From Acidithiobacillus sp. (GTDB taxonomy: Bacteria; Pseudomonadota; Gammaproteobacteria; Acidithiobacillales; Acidithiobacillaceae): 12,007 bases of DNA. The stretch's first letter is position 1. Each line of letters opens with the position of its first letter. Below, in pieces: positions 1 to 6,389 of this stretch. A program made the position numbers and the translations under genes. Below the pieces are notes generated by a model. It was given only the letters and a program-made list of their open reading frames with translations. It had not been told where the DNA came from and ran no database searches. The stretch is taken from NCBI GenBank assembly GCA_028065135.1, contig JAPTWR010000020.1, positions 2,028-14,034 of the forward strand. The letters are read 5' to 3'.

Positions 1-755
1 GCCGGAAGCTGATAAAGACGGGCCGGGCCATTATCCGCAGGCCTGGTCACGAGTTGCAGTGGACCAAATTGCTGCTCTACGACTTGCTGTGCCTCCGCGG
101 CGCTCAAAAATTGCACGTCCTGGGCACCCGCCCCGGCCTCGCCCAAGGGCATGGTTTCAATAAAGCGTATGTCGATACCGCGCTGTATCGCATATTCCAC
201 CAGCGCGGGCAGGTCATTTCCGTTATCCTGGCGAAGCAGTACGACATTAAGCTTAATCCGTGGAATTTCCGCGATAATAGCTGCTTCGATACCGTTCAGC
301 ACACGCTGCAAGTCACCACCCCGGGTCACCCGTGCAAAGACTTCAGGATCAAGACTGTCGAGACTGATATTTAAATTATTGACGCCTGCCTGACGCAGAG
401 CCTCTGCGTGACGCCCTAACAGTAACCCATTTGTGCTGATACTGATCTTGCCCACACCGTGACGACGTGCGGAGCCGACGAGAGAAAGAATCTGCGGATG
501 AATGAGCGGTTCGCCACCCGTAAACCGCATATGGCGGACGCCGAGCTCACTGAAGACACGAATCAGGCGATCATATTCTTCTGCCTGAAGATGATCGTCC
601 CGCGCGAAGAAGGGGGTCCCCTCTTCAGGAGAACAATAATTACAGCGAAAGTTGCAGTGCTCAGTCACCGAAATTCGCAGATAGGTGACATACCGGCCGA
701 ACTGGTCCGCCAATGCGGATTCCCGTATCGGTTCTGCAAGGAACCTCTGCAACAT
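1..755 (-). CDS. moaA: GTP 3',8-cyclase MoaA, 3' end cut off by window start
   Basis: Radical-SAM enzyme for the first step of molybdenum-cofactor synthesis, turning GTP into 3',8-cyclo-GTP in the cytoplasm, which MoaC then converts to cPMP. The first 251 residues are visible. The CxxxCxxC motif binding the SAM 4Fe-4S cluster is C34, C38, C41, in the context EHCNFRCNYC. The GGEP motif follows at residues 80-83, and STNG and NISLDSL strands of the radical-SAM barrel at about 107-134. The C-terminal part with the second cluster and the GG tail lies outside the window. The ATG at 755 was chosen because AAGGAG (764-769) lies 8 bases upstream. It starts 63 bases after soeC on the same strand, so it is probably co-transcribed with soeABC, whose SoeA subunit needs this cofactor. 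Family assignment is firm; the name rests on motif order and on moaC nearby. Confidence 0.93.
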   Translation of the reverse strand, partial: MLQRFLAEPIRESALADQFGRYVTYLRISVTEHCNFRCNYCSPEEGTPFFARDDHLQAEEYDRLIRVFSELGVRHMRFTGGEPLIHPQILSLVGSARRHGVGKISISTNGLLLGRHAEALRQAGVNNLNISLDSLDPEVFARVTRGGDLQRVLNGIEAAIIAEIPRIKLNVVLLRQDNGNDLPALVEYAIQRGIDIRFIETMPLGEAGAGAQDVQFLSAAEAQQVVEQQFGPLQLVTRPADNGPARLYQLP

Positions 756-818
756 GCCTTCCACTCCTTGGAGATTTCTCCCTCGGAAATCTATACTAGA
801 CCTCCTTTAAGACCGAGT

Positions 819-1757
819 TCAACATTGCTGGCGACCATGATAGAGGTTGACCACATGCTGCGCTTCGACAAAAAACAGCCAGCGCTCCACACCGATTCCG
901 AAGATGACCGACAGAACGGCAATCCAGGCGAAGGCCGACTCTCCGGTGGCCAAACTGATCATCAGTGCGGCAATAGGAATGACAAAGGCACAGACAAACA
1001 TCATGACCTTGATGCTCCGCGCTTTAGCCTTCGGCAAGGTATGTCCGAACTCTTCCGTCAGGAAGGTACCAAAGGTATGTCCCTGTTCCAGAATGCGCAC
1101 GGTAGAACGATTGAAACCGATGGCGGTACGTATGGTCGGCCCGCCTGGACGAGCAATCCAAAAATAATAGATTCCTTTCATAACGGCGGACGCAGCCAGC
1201 AGGGCCAGAGCGATGCCCACCAGAGTGTCCGCCGGAGCGCCCATAATAACTCGCTCCGCGGCCAACACCGTAGCACCGATAGCTAGGCCCATGGCGTAAA
1301 AATTGGCGGGGACCAGCGCTGTATTCCACTGACGAATCGTACGCAATACCGCGTAAATCATGCCTTGGCAGAAAATGGTCACCAGCCCGACCACCCCAGC
1401 CAGATTCAGCAGAATCAGCCCCGCGGTGTCGTGAGTACCACCGGTGAAGAAAACCCAGCCCAGATAGAGCACCGCGAATGGATAATAGAGCACCGCAAAA
1501 ACGCCCTCCCGTGCCAGCCAGGAAGTACGCCAGCGGGTAAAAGCCCGCCAGGCATTCTTGGGATTCGCGAGATGGGCGGTGGAGGACAACATCCCGATGC
1601 TGACGAAAACAAGGGAGAGAATCACCGCGACCACCGTCTGCAACGGATTAAGACCTCCATCAATCTGGAAGTCATTGACGATGGCCGTGAGGGCCATGAT
1701 GCCAAAACCGCCGCCGGAGAACAGGGTCAGGAATATAACTGCGAGAGCCGGATGCAT
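819..1757 (-). CDS. soeC: SoeC-like membrane anchor (DmsC/NrfD family)
   Basis: Integral membrane subunit that anchors the SoeAB-type complex on the cytoplasmic face and exchanges electrons with the quinone pool. The 312-residue protein is mostly hydrophobic with about eight transmembrane segments. It opens with MHPALAVIF and has the DmsC-family pattern AHLANPKNAWRAFTRWRTSW near residues 62-81, followed by LAREGV, plus a C-terminal ERWLFFVEAQHVVNLYHG. These match the DmsC-type anchors rather than the longer classical NrfD proteins. ATG at 1757 is preceded by AAGGAA, which overlaps the soeB stop codon, so translation is probably coupled to soeB. It ends 63 bases before moaA. Known SoeC proteins have about this length; the specific sulfite role is inferred from the whole operon, and a DMSO- or polysulfide-reductase anchor is the alternative. 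Confidence 0.85.
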   Translation of the reverse strand: MHPALAVIFLTLFSGGGFGIMALTAIVNDFQIDGGLNPLQTVVAVILSLVFVSIGMLSSTAHLANPKNAWRAFTRWRTSWLAREGVFAVLYYPFAVLYLGWVFFTGGTHDTAGLILLNLAGVVGLVTIFCQGMIYAVLRTIRQWNTALVPANFYAMGLAIGATVLAAERVIMGAPADTLVGIALALLAASAVMKGIYYFWIARPGGPTIRTAIGFNRSTVRILEQGHTFGTFLTEEFGHTLPKAKARSIKVMMFVCAFVIPIAALMISLATGESAFAWIAVLSVIFGIGVERWLFFVEAQHVVNLYHGRQQC

Positions 1758-1766
1758 GGGATTTCC

Positions 1767-2459
1767 TTAACGCTCAACCACGCGATTGACCCACTCCTTC
1801 ATCTTGCGAACAGCCTTTTTCTTGAGCTCTTCGGTCGGGATGGGGGCGTGGACACGGGGGGGCAAATAGTGATTTGTGGGGTTGTAATCAAGCTCGGGCA
1901 TAAGCTGGTAACCACCTCGGTCGCGTACCGCCCGGCTCACCGGGCTTTCCGGATCGTCCACGTCGCCGAACATACGGGCGTGTGCCGGACAGGTCAGCAC
2001 GCAGGCGGGCTGCCGTTCTTCTTCCGGAATCTCCATGTCGTAAATGCGGTCGATGCAAAGGGTGCATTTCTTCATGGTGCCGGAGACACGATCCAGTTCG
2101 CGGGCGCCATAAGGACAGGCCCAGGAACAGTAATTGCAGCCCATACATTTATTCTGATCGACCAGTACGATACCGTCTTCGGCGCGTTTGTAGGAGGCTC
2201 CGGTCGGACACACGGTCACACATTCAGCGTTCTCGCAGTGCATGCAGGACATGGGGAAATTAATGGTTTTATTGTGGGGGTAATCGCCCACCTCAAAGTG
2301 ACGGATGCGGTTGAACCATACGCCCGAAGGCTTGGCGCCATAGGGGTCGTAGTCCGTCAACGGCGCTGTCGTACCGCTGGTATTCCATTCCTTACAGGCC
2401 ACTGCGCAGGCATGGCAACCTACGCAAGTGTCCAGATCAATGACCAAACCGAGTCTCAT
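1767..2459 (-). CDS. soeB: SoeB-like ferredoxin subunit with four 4Fe-4S clusters
   Basis: Electron-transfer subunit linking the molybdenum subunit to the membrane anchor. The 230 residues contain 16 cysteines in four groups: C12/C15/C18/C22, C72/C75/C80/C84, C105/C108/C111/C115, and C132/C135/C153/C157. This is the DmsB/PsrB/SoeB layout. The MRLGLVIDLDTCVGCHACAV start has no signal peptide, which fits a cytoplasmic complex. Start ATG at 2459 has AAGGAG (2466-2471) six bases upstream. It begins 18 bases after soeA stops and its own stop lies nine bases from the soeC start, so soeABC is a tight operon. Family identity is clear; SoeB rather than DmsB or PsrB rests on the partner SoeA lacking a Tat signal and on the sulfur-oxidation context. 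Confidence 0.88.
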   Translation of the reverse strand: MRLGLVIDLDTCVGCHACAVACKEWNTSGTTAPLTDYDPYGAKPSGVWFNRIRHFEVGDYPHNKTINFPMSCMHCENAECVTVCPTGASYKRAEDGIVLVDQNKCMGCNYCSWACPYGARELDRVSGTMKKCTLCIDRIYDMEIPEEERQPACVLTCPAHARMFGDVDDPESPVSRAVRDRGGYQLMPELDYNPTNHYLPPRVHAPIPTEELKKKAVRKMKEWVNRVVER

Positions 2460-2477
2460 GGCATTCTCCTTGGCGCC

Positions 2478-5336
2478 TCAGGATTTCAGGTTGACGGGCC
2501 TGTGGGTGTGATAACGCAGCACATCAGGGGCAGGGGTGTCTCCGGGGAGAGGCTTTATGGTTGGAAATACCGGCCAGGTGCCCTCTTCTCCCGGTGCTGC
2601 CGGATAGATCTTGACCATCAGGTCATACCAAGCAGCCTGACCGGTGATTGGGTCGGAATTCGTCAGACGCCTTTCACCCTGCTTGGCTGGCAGCAGTTCG
2701 GAAATGAGATGGTTCATCAGGAAGCCACGAGTCGCTTCGGCAGCCTCTGGTTTCAATCCCCAGGCGCCTGATTGCTTGCCAATGGCATTCCAGGTCCACA
2801 CCGTATCTGCCTGGCAGCCTTCGATGAGCTTGACCTGCACACGAATCTTACCGTTGTGACTCTCTACCCAAACCCAGCTTTTGTCCTCGATACCCATCTG
2901 CAGGCCGCGCTGACGATTCATATAGAGGTAGTTCTGGGCGATGATCTGGCGCAACCAGGCATTCTGGCTGTCCCAGGAGTGATACATCATCATCGGCCGC
3001 TGGTTGACGGCGTAGAAAGGATATTCCTTCTTATCGATGCGCTGCTGTTCTAAAGGCTCATAGAAATCGGGCAACGGATCGAAGTAGGTTGCCAGACGTT
3101 CGCGATCCACCGGATCTTTGGGTTGCGGCCCATCGTAAAGCCCCTGTCCCGCCAAACGGAAGCGCTGGAAAGTCTCAGAATACAATTCGATAACAATAGG
3201 ATCAGCCGTCGGATTGAAGCCAACGCGCTGCGCCAGCTCCAGATAATCCTTGTTGGCAAAGCGGTAAAAGGCCATGGATTCCGGCAGGTGATACTTGAAG
3301 AACCCTTGATTTTCGATATACCGATCCCACTGGTTGGGGTTCGGCTCGCCACGCAGATGGCTATTACCATCCGTGCCGCGCCAACCCGCCAGGAAGCCAA
3401 TACCCGGCGCCCGCTCATAGTTGATGATGAAGTCTTTATAGTCTGTAAATCGGGGCTCGCCATTCTCTTTGGTGAATGCCGGAAATTTGAGACGACCAGC
3501 AATATCCACCATCACTTCCTGCCAGGGCCGCACGTTACGGTCGAGCTGGAGAATGGGATGACGAATGGAGTCACAAATGGCATCCGGCTCCGAAATAGGG
3601 CGATCAAGTAGAGAAATGGCGTCGTAGCGCTCCAGATAGGTGGTATCGGGCAGAATCAGATCGCCGAAATTGACCATTTCGGAATGGAAGGCATCCACGA
3701 CCACGAGGAAGGGGATTTTGTATTCGCCATCGTCGTCCTTAGATTTAAGCATCTCCTGCACGTTAGCCGTGTTCATGGTGGAGTTCCAACTCATGTTAGC
3801 CATGAAGAAAATCAACGTGTCGATAGCATAGGGGTCTTTGTTGACCGCGTTGGTGATTACCATGTGCATCAGGCCATGGTTGGCGATCGGTGCTTCCCAC
3901 GAATACGCCTTATCGATGCGTTTGGGTTGGCCATTTTCGTCGATGACCAAATCCTCCGGTGCCGTGGGGAACCCCAGCGGCAAGGACTTGAGCGGTGTAT
4001 TGGGTGCGCTGTGTTGGGCTGGCTTGTTGGGTGGTGGTACCGGCTTTGGGTACGGCGCTTTGGAACGGAAGCCGCCGGGGCAATCGATGGTGCCCAGCAA
4101 AACCTGGAGCAGATGGATAGCGCGAGCCGACTGCATACCGTTGGAATGGGCAGAGATACCGCGCATGGCATGCATGGACACCGGGCGCCCGATGAATTTG
4201 TCGTGTTTGCGACCCGCCCAGTCGGTCCACTCCACTTCGATTTCAATGCTCTCCTTGAAGGCCACATGGGCCATTTCCAGAGCCAGACGCTCAATGGTCT
4301 CGGCAGGAATCCCGGTAATCTTGCTGGCATTTTTGGGCGAAAAGCGATCGTCCAGATAACGCTCAGCGAGCACGGACATAACGGTGCGCACGGGTCTCCC
4401 GTCTGGCGCGCTATACGCGCCAAAGAGGGCGCCAGTGGAACCGGCTTCCATCCCGTTGGCGAAAGCCTCTTTTTTGAGGTCCCAAATCATGGGATGCCCT
4501 TCGGCATCCCGCAGAATCAGGCCATCACCCTTTTTACCGGGGGTATTGACCACGAGGAAGGGTGCATTTGTGTAGCGCAGGAGAAAATCCCAGTCGAACT
4601 GTTCGTTCTGCAAGAGTACATGCACCATGGAGAGTGCCAGCAATCCGTCAGTGCCCGGTTTGATTGGCACCCACTCGTCCGCAATAGCCTGATAGCCGGT
4701 GCGCGCCGGATTGATGCCGACGAATTTACCGCCGCGACGCTTGAGTTTCTCTAGTCCGATCTTCAAGGGATTGGAAGAATGGTCTTCAGCCACCCCCCAA
4801 AGCATGAAGTACTTGGTGCGCTCCCAGTCCGGGTCGCCAAACTCCCAAAAGGCATGCCCCAACATATACAGGCCCGCGGTGGCCATATTCACCGAACAGA
4901 AGCCGCCATGGGCAGACCAGTTGAGCGTACCGAACTGCTGCGCCCAAAGGCCGGTCAGTGCCTGCATCTGGTCTCGGCCAGTAAAAAAGGCGAGTTTGTT
5001 GGGGTCCGTGGCACGAATGTGGGCGAGCCGCTGAGTCAGGGTACCGATAGCCTCATCCCAGGAGATTTCCTCAAACTCACCGGCACCGCGCTCGGTACCC
5101 GGCTTACGCCGCAACGGATTACGCAGCTTCCCAGGGGAATACTGCTTCATGATCCCGGCGGAACCCTTTGCACAGAGAACGCCCTGATTGATCGGGTGGT
5201 TGCGATTGCCCTGAATAAATCGCACCTTATTATCCTCTACCGTGACCTTGATGCCACAACGGCAAGCACACATGTAGCAAGTCGTGTATTTAACTTCCTG
5301 CTTGCTGTGGTCTTCAAATTCTGTGGCGCTAGCCAT
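2478..5336 (-). CDS. soeA: SoeA-like molybdopterin oxidoreductase, catalytic subunit
   Basis: Probable catalytic subunit of a cytoplasmic sulfite-oxidising enzyme (sulfite to sulfate, electrons to quinone), in the DMSO-reductase superfamily. With ATG at 5336 the protein is 952 residues. An N-terminal 4Fe-4S site is C20, C23, C27, C55 (YTTCYMCACRCG...GVLCAKG), with an extra C25 between. GGFCSVNM at 144-151 places C147 where sulfur-enzyme relatives carry a Mo-ligating cysteine, and GVAEDHSSNP at 181-190 is in the cofactor-binding region. There is no twin-arginine signal, which separates SoeA from exported PhsA/PsrA/TtrA enzymes. A further in-frame TTG at 5363 would add nine residues. The ATG is preferred because GAGGT sits five bases before it. 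First gene of soeABC-moaA, divergent from the small gene at 5514. Sulfite as substrate is inferred, not shown; thiosulfate or polysulfide chemistry is the main alternative. Confidence 0.78.
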   Translation of the reverse strand: MASATEFEDHSKQEVKYTTCYMCACRCGIKVTVEDNKVRFIQGNRNHPINQGVLCAKGSAGIMKQYSPGKLRNPLRRKPGTERGAGEFEEISWDEAIGTLTQRLAHIRATDPNKLAFFTGRDQMQALTGLWAQQFGTLNWSAHGGFCSVNMATAGLYMLGHAFWEFGDPDWERTKYFMLWGVAEDHSSNPLKIGLEKLKRRGGKFVGINPARTGYQAIADEWVPIKPGTDGLLALSMVHVLLQNEQFDWDFLLRYTNAPFLVVNTPGKKGDGLILRDAEGHPMIWDLKKEAFANGMEAGSTGALFGAYSAPDGRPVRTVMSVLAERYLDDRFSPKNASKITGIPAETIERLALEMAHVAFKESIEIEVEWTDWAGRKHDKFIGRPVSMHAMRGISAHSNGMQSARAIHLLQVLLGTIDCPGGFRSKAPYPKPVPPPNKPAQHSAPNTPLKSLPLGFPTAPEDLVIDENGQPKRIDKAYSWEAPIANHGLMHMVITNAVNKDPYAIDTLIFFMANMSWNSTMNTANVQEMLKSKDDDGEYKIPFLVVVDAFHSEMVNFGDLILPDTTYLERYDAISLLDRPISEPDAICDSIRHPILQLDRNVRPWQEVMVDIAGRLKFPAFTKENGEPRFTDYKDFIINYERAPGIGFLAGWRGTDGNSHLRGEPNPNQWDRYIENQGFFKYHLPESMAFYRFANKDYLELAQRVGFNPTADPIVIELYSETFQRFRLAGQGLYDGPQPKDPVDRERLATYFDPLPDFYEPLEQQRIDKKEYPFYAVNQRPMMMYHSWDSQNAWLRQIIAQNYLYMNRQRGLQMGIEDKSWVWVESHNGKIRVQVKLIEGCQADTVWTWNAIGKQSGAWGLKPEAAEATRGFLMNHLISELLPAKQGERRLTNSDPITGQAAWYDLMVKIYPAAPGEEGTWPVFPTIKPLPGDTPAPDVLRYHTHRPVNLKS

Positions 5337-5369
5337 CTTGTACCTCGCGTCTGCGTGCACCAAATTAGA

Positions 5370-5394
5370 AACATCCTGTTATCCCCGGGATGTT
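5370..5394. promoter_or_regulatory. Inverted repeat upstream of soeA, possible operator
   Basis: AACATCC (5370-5376) and GGATGTT (5388-5394) are perfect 7-base arms with an 11-base spacer that includes CCCCGGG. The repeat lies 34-58 bases upstream of the soeA ATG, the usual place for a repressor or activator site near a start. The arms are one and a half to two helical turns apart, centre to centre 18 bases. There is no run of T that would make it a terminator. The protein bound is unknown and no clear -10/-35 pair could be assigned. Confidence 0.4.
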
Positions 5395-5438
5395 GGCGGA
5401 GCAGGCCTGATAAAGCAAGTCAGCGTTTTTGATTTTGT

Positions 5439-5491
5439 AATAAGTAGTCCTTATTTGCTTTGTACCCGACGTGGTGAGTAGCTTAGGGTAC
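5439..5491. promoter_or_regulatory. Two inverted repeats in divergent soeA / small-gene region
   Basis: Two further dyads lie in the 177-base divergent region. AATAAG-TAGTC-CTTATT (5439-5455) has 6-base arms and a 5-base spacer. GTACCC (5462-5467) and GGGTAC (5486-5491) are 6-base arms 18 bases apart. A weak plus-strand promoter could be TTGATT (5429-5434) with TATTTG (5452-5457) at 17-base spacing; the first dyad would then sit in its spacer. All are short and A/T-rich or common motifs, so this is suggestive only. Confidence 0.25.
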
Positions 5492-5513
5492 CTAATTCCG
5501 AGGAGATTCACGC

Positions 5514-5819
5514 ATGAATCGCAACGAGTTCAAAGAACATTCGCGCATTACCGTTTCCTGGAAGGATAGAGAAGGCAAGCTGCGCCCCGGCAATTTCTAC
5601 GTCTATGCCCTCCTCAAGGACGCCATGATCGTCCGCGCCACGGACAAAGACGGTTTATTACGCAAACTTGCCTTCAGCGACGTGCTGCGCGTGGTGAAGT
5701 TTCAGGACGTGGCGCCGCAAGATCGCTACATGATCCCTGATGAGATCCTGAAAGAGGCGAACTGGAAAGATCGGGATGTGATGGTGCGTTACAGTTCTTC
5801 ACCAAGCTGCGGCAAGTAA
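5514..5819 (+). CDS. Small conserved-looking protein of unknown function
   Basis: I do not recognise this 101-residue protein. It is charged and soluble, with no signal peptide or membrane segment. The first 65 residues look beta-rich: alternating hydrophobic strands RITVSWKD, NFYVYALLKDAMIVRAT and VLRVVKF separated by basic turns, which would suit a small barrel (SH3- or Sm-like), but this is a guess. The only cysteine is near the C-terminus (SPSCGK). A strong ribosome site GAGGAG (5500-5505) stands eight bases before the ATG, and codon use resembles the neighbours, so it is probably a real gene. It is divergent from soeA and shares its control region. It converges with moaC, with only four bases between the two stop codons. 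Confidence 0.75.
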   Translation: MNRNEFKEHSRITVSWKDREGKLRPGNFYVYALLKDAMIVRATDKDGLLRKLAFSDVLRVVKFQDVAPQDRYMIPDEILKEANWKDRDVMVRYSSSPSCGK

Positions 5820-5823
5820 GGTA

Positions 5824-6333
5824 TCAGGCGGAAGGCGGACGGGACGTCTGGTCTCTCTCCCAGAGGCCCGTCTTACCGCCGTCTTTCCGCAAGAGGCGGA
5901 TATTTTGCAGCAACATCCCGCGATCTATGGCTTTGCACATGTCGTAAATAGTAAGCAAACCCACGGAAACCGCCGTGAGCGCTTCCATCTCGACACCCGT
6001 CTGACCGACGCAGCGCACTTCGGTACGGCAAACAATCCGCGCCGGATCATACGCAGGCGTCAATTCGACCTCGACGCCCGTGAGGGGCAGAGAGTGTGCC
6101 AAAGGGATCAGTTCCCACGTTTTTTTGGTGGCCTGAATGGCTGCGATGCGTGCTACACCCAGGACATCGCCCTTCCCCATCCGTCCAGATTCTATGCACT
6201 CCAGCGTCGCTACCGCCATGACGATTTCGCCCGCCGCCAGTGCCACCCGATTGGTCACCGTTTTCCCGCCGACGTCGACCATGTGCGCTTCCCCAAGCAC
6301 ATTAAAATGACTGAGACTATCGAGACCTGACAT
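5824..6333 (-). CDS. moaC: Cyclic pyranopterin monophosphate synthase MoaC
   Basis: Second enzyme of molybdenum-cofactor synthesis, converting the MoaA product into cPMP in the cytoplasm; works as a hexamer. The 169 residues follow the family pattern throughout: LSHFN and [12 protein letters not shown] near the start, [19 protein letters not shown] and [11 protein letters not shown] in the middle, [20 protein letters not shown] containing the active-site region, then [14 protein letters not shown]. Length is normal. ATG at 6333 (MSGLDSL) was chosen over the longer reading from 6402 because homology starts here and AAAAGGAG (6344-6351) lies 10 bases upstream. That longer extension would read through the sigma54 promoter of the sensor operon. 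Together with moaA it brackets soeABC, consistent with cofactor supply for SoeA. Confidence 0.95.
   Translation of the reverse strand: MSGLDSLSHFNVLGEAHMVDVGGKTVTNRVALAAGEIVMAVATLECIESGRMGKGDVLGVARIAAIQATKKTWELIPLAHSLPLTGVEVELTPAYDPARIVCRTEVRCVGQTGVEMEALTAVSVGLLTIYDMCKAIDRGMLLQNIRLLRKDGGKTGLWERDQTSRPPSA
5838..5872. terminator. Possible bidirectional terminator hairpin between convergent genes
   Basis: GACGGG (5838-5843) pairs with CCCGTC (5867-5872), and inside it TCTGG (5847-5851) pairs with CCAGA (5860-5864) around an 8-base loop, with small internal bulges. It starts 18 bases after the stop of the gene at 5514 and lies within the last codons of moaC. It could stop transcription from the left, but only TT follows on the plus strand, so classic intrinsic termination is unproven. 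Confidence 0.3.
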
Positions 6334-6338
6334 AAATC

Positions 6339-6354
6339 TGGCACTCCTTTTGCT
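6339..6354 (+). promoter_or_regulatory. Sigma54 (-24/-12) promoter of the sensor-regulator operon
   Basis: TGGCACTCCTTTTGCT matches the sigma54 consensus TGGCAC-N5-TTGCW at every fixed position. GG is at 6340-6341 and GC at 6352-6353, the required spacing. Transcription would start near G6365, giving a 25-base leader with the ribosome site at 6379-6384 and ATG at 6390. Since the operon encodes a sigma54 activator, this implies autoregulation. No activator site with a clear dyad was found upstream, where moaC coding sequence lies. Confidence 0.85.
6344..6351 (-). promoter_or_regulatory. moaC ribosome-binding site embedded in the sigma54 promoter
   Basis: Read on the minus strand these bases are AAAAGGAG, ten bases before the moaC ATG at 6333. 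The same bases form the spacer between the -24 and -12 boxes of the plus-strand sigma54 promoter. The moaC messenger must therefore begin to the right, inside the start of the binding-protein gene or its leader, so the two transcription units overlap. Confidence 0.6.
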
Positions 6355-6389
6355 TGATACTATGGACATACGCAACTCAGGAAGCGGAC

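Noticed and set aside
770..781. GGAGA-TT-TCTCC repeat between soeC and moaA
   Set aside because: Arms of five bases with a 2-base loop cannot form a hairpin terminator, and it sits in a leader with the moaA ribosome site.
459..1286. 275-codon plus-strand open frame
   Set aside because: Spans the opposite strand of moaA and soeC and crosses their boundary; no recognisable domain.
1365..2771. 468-codon plus-strand open frame
   Set aside because: It is antisense to soeB and soeC, whose cysteine motifs and membrane segments are convincing; no family features and no ribosome site.
3684..4754. 356-codon plus-strand open frame
   Set aside because: Antisense to soeA; composition typical of a shadow frame in GC-rich DNA.
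6354..6389. TTG start giving a longer binding protein
   Set aside because: The TTG begins at the last base of the -12 region, before the predicted transcript start at about 6365; the ATG at 6390 has a proper ribosome site and signal peptide.
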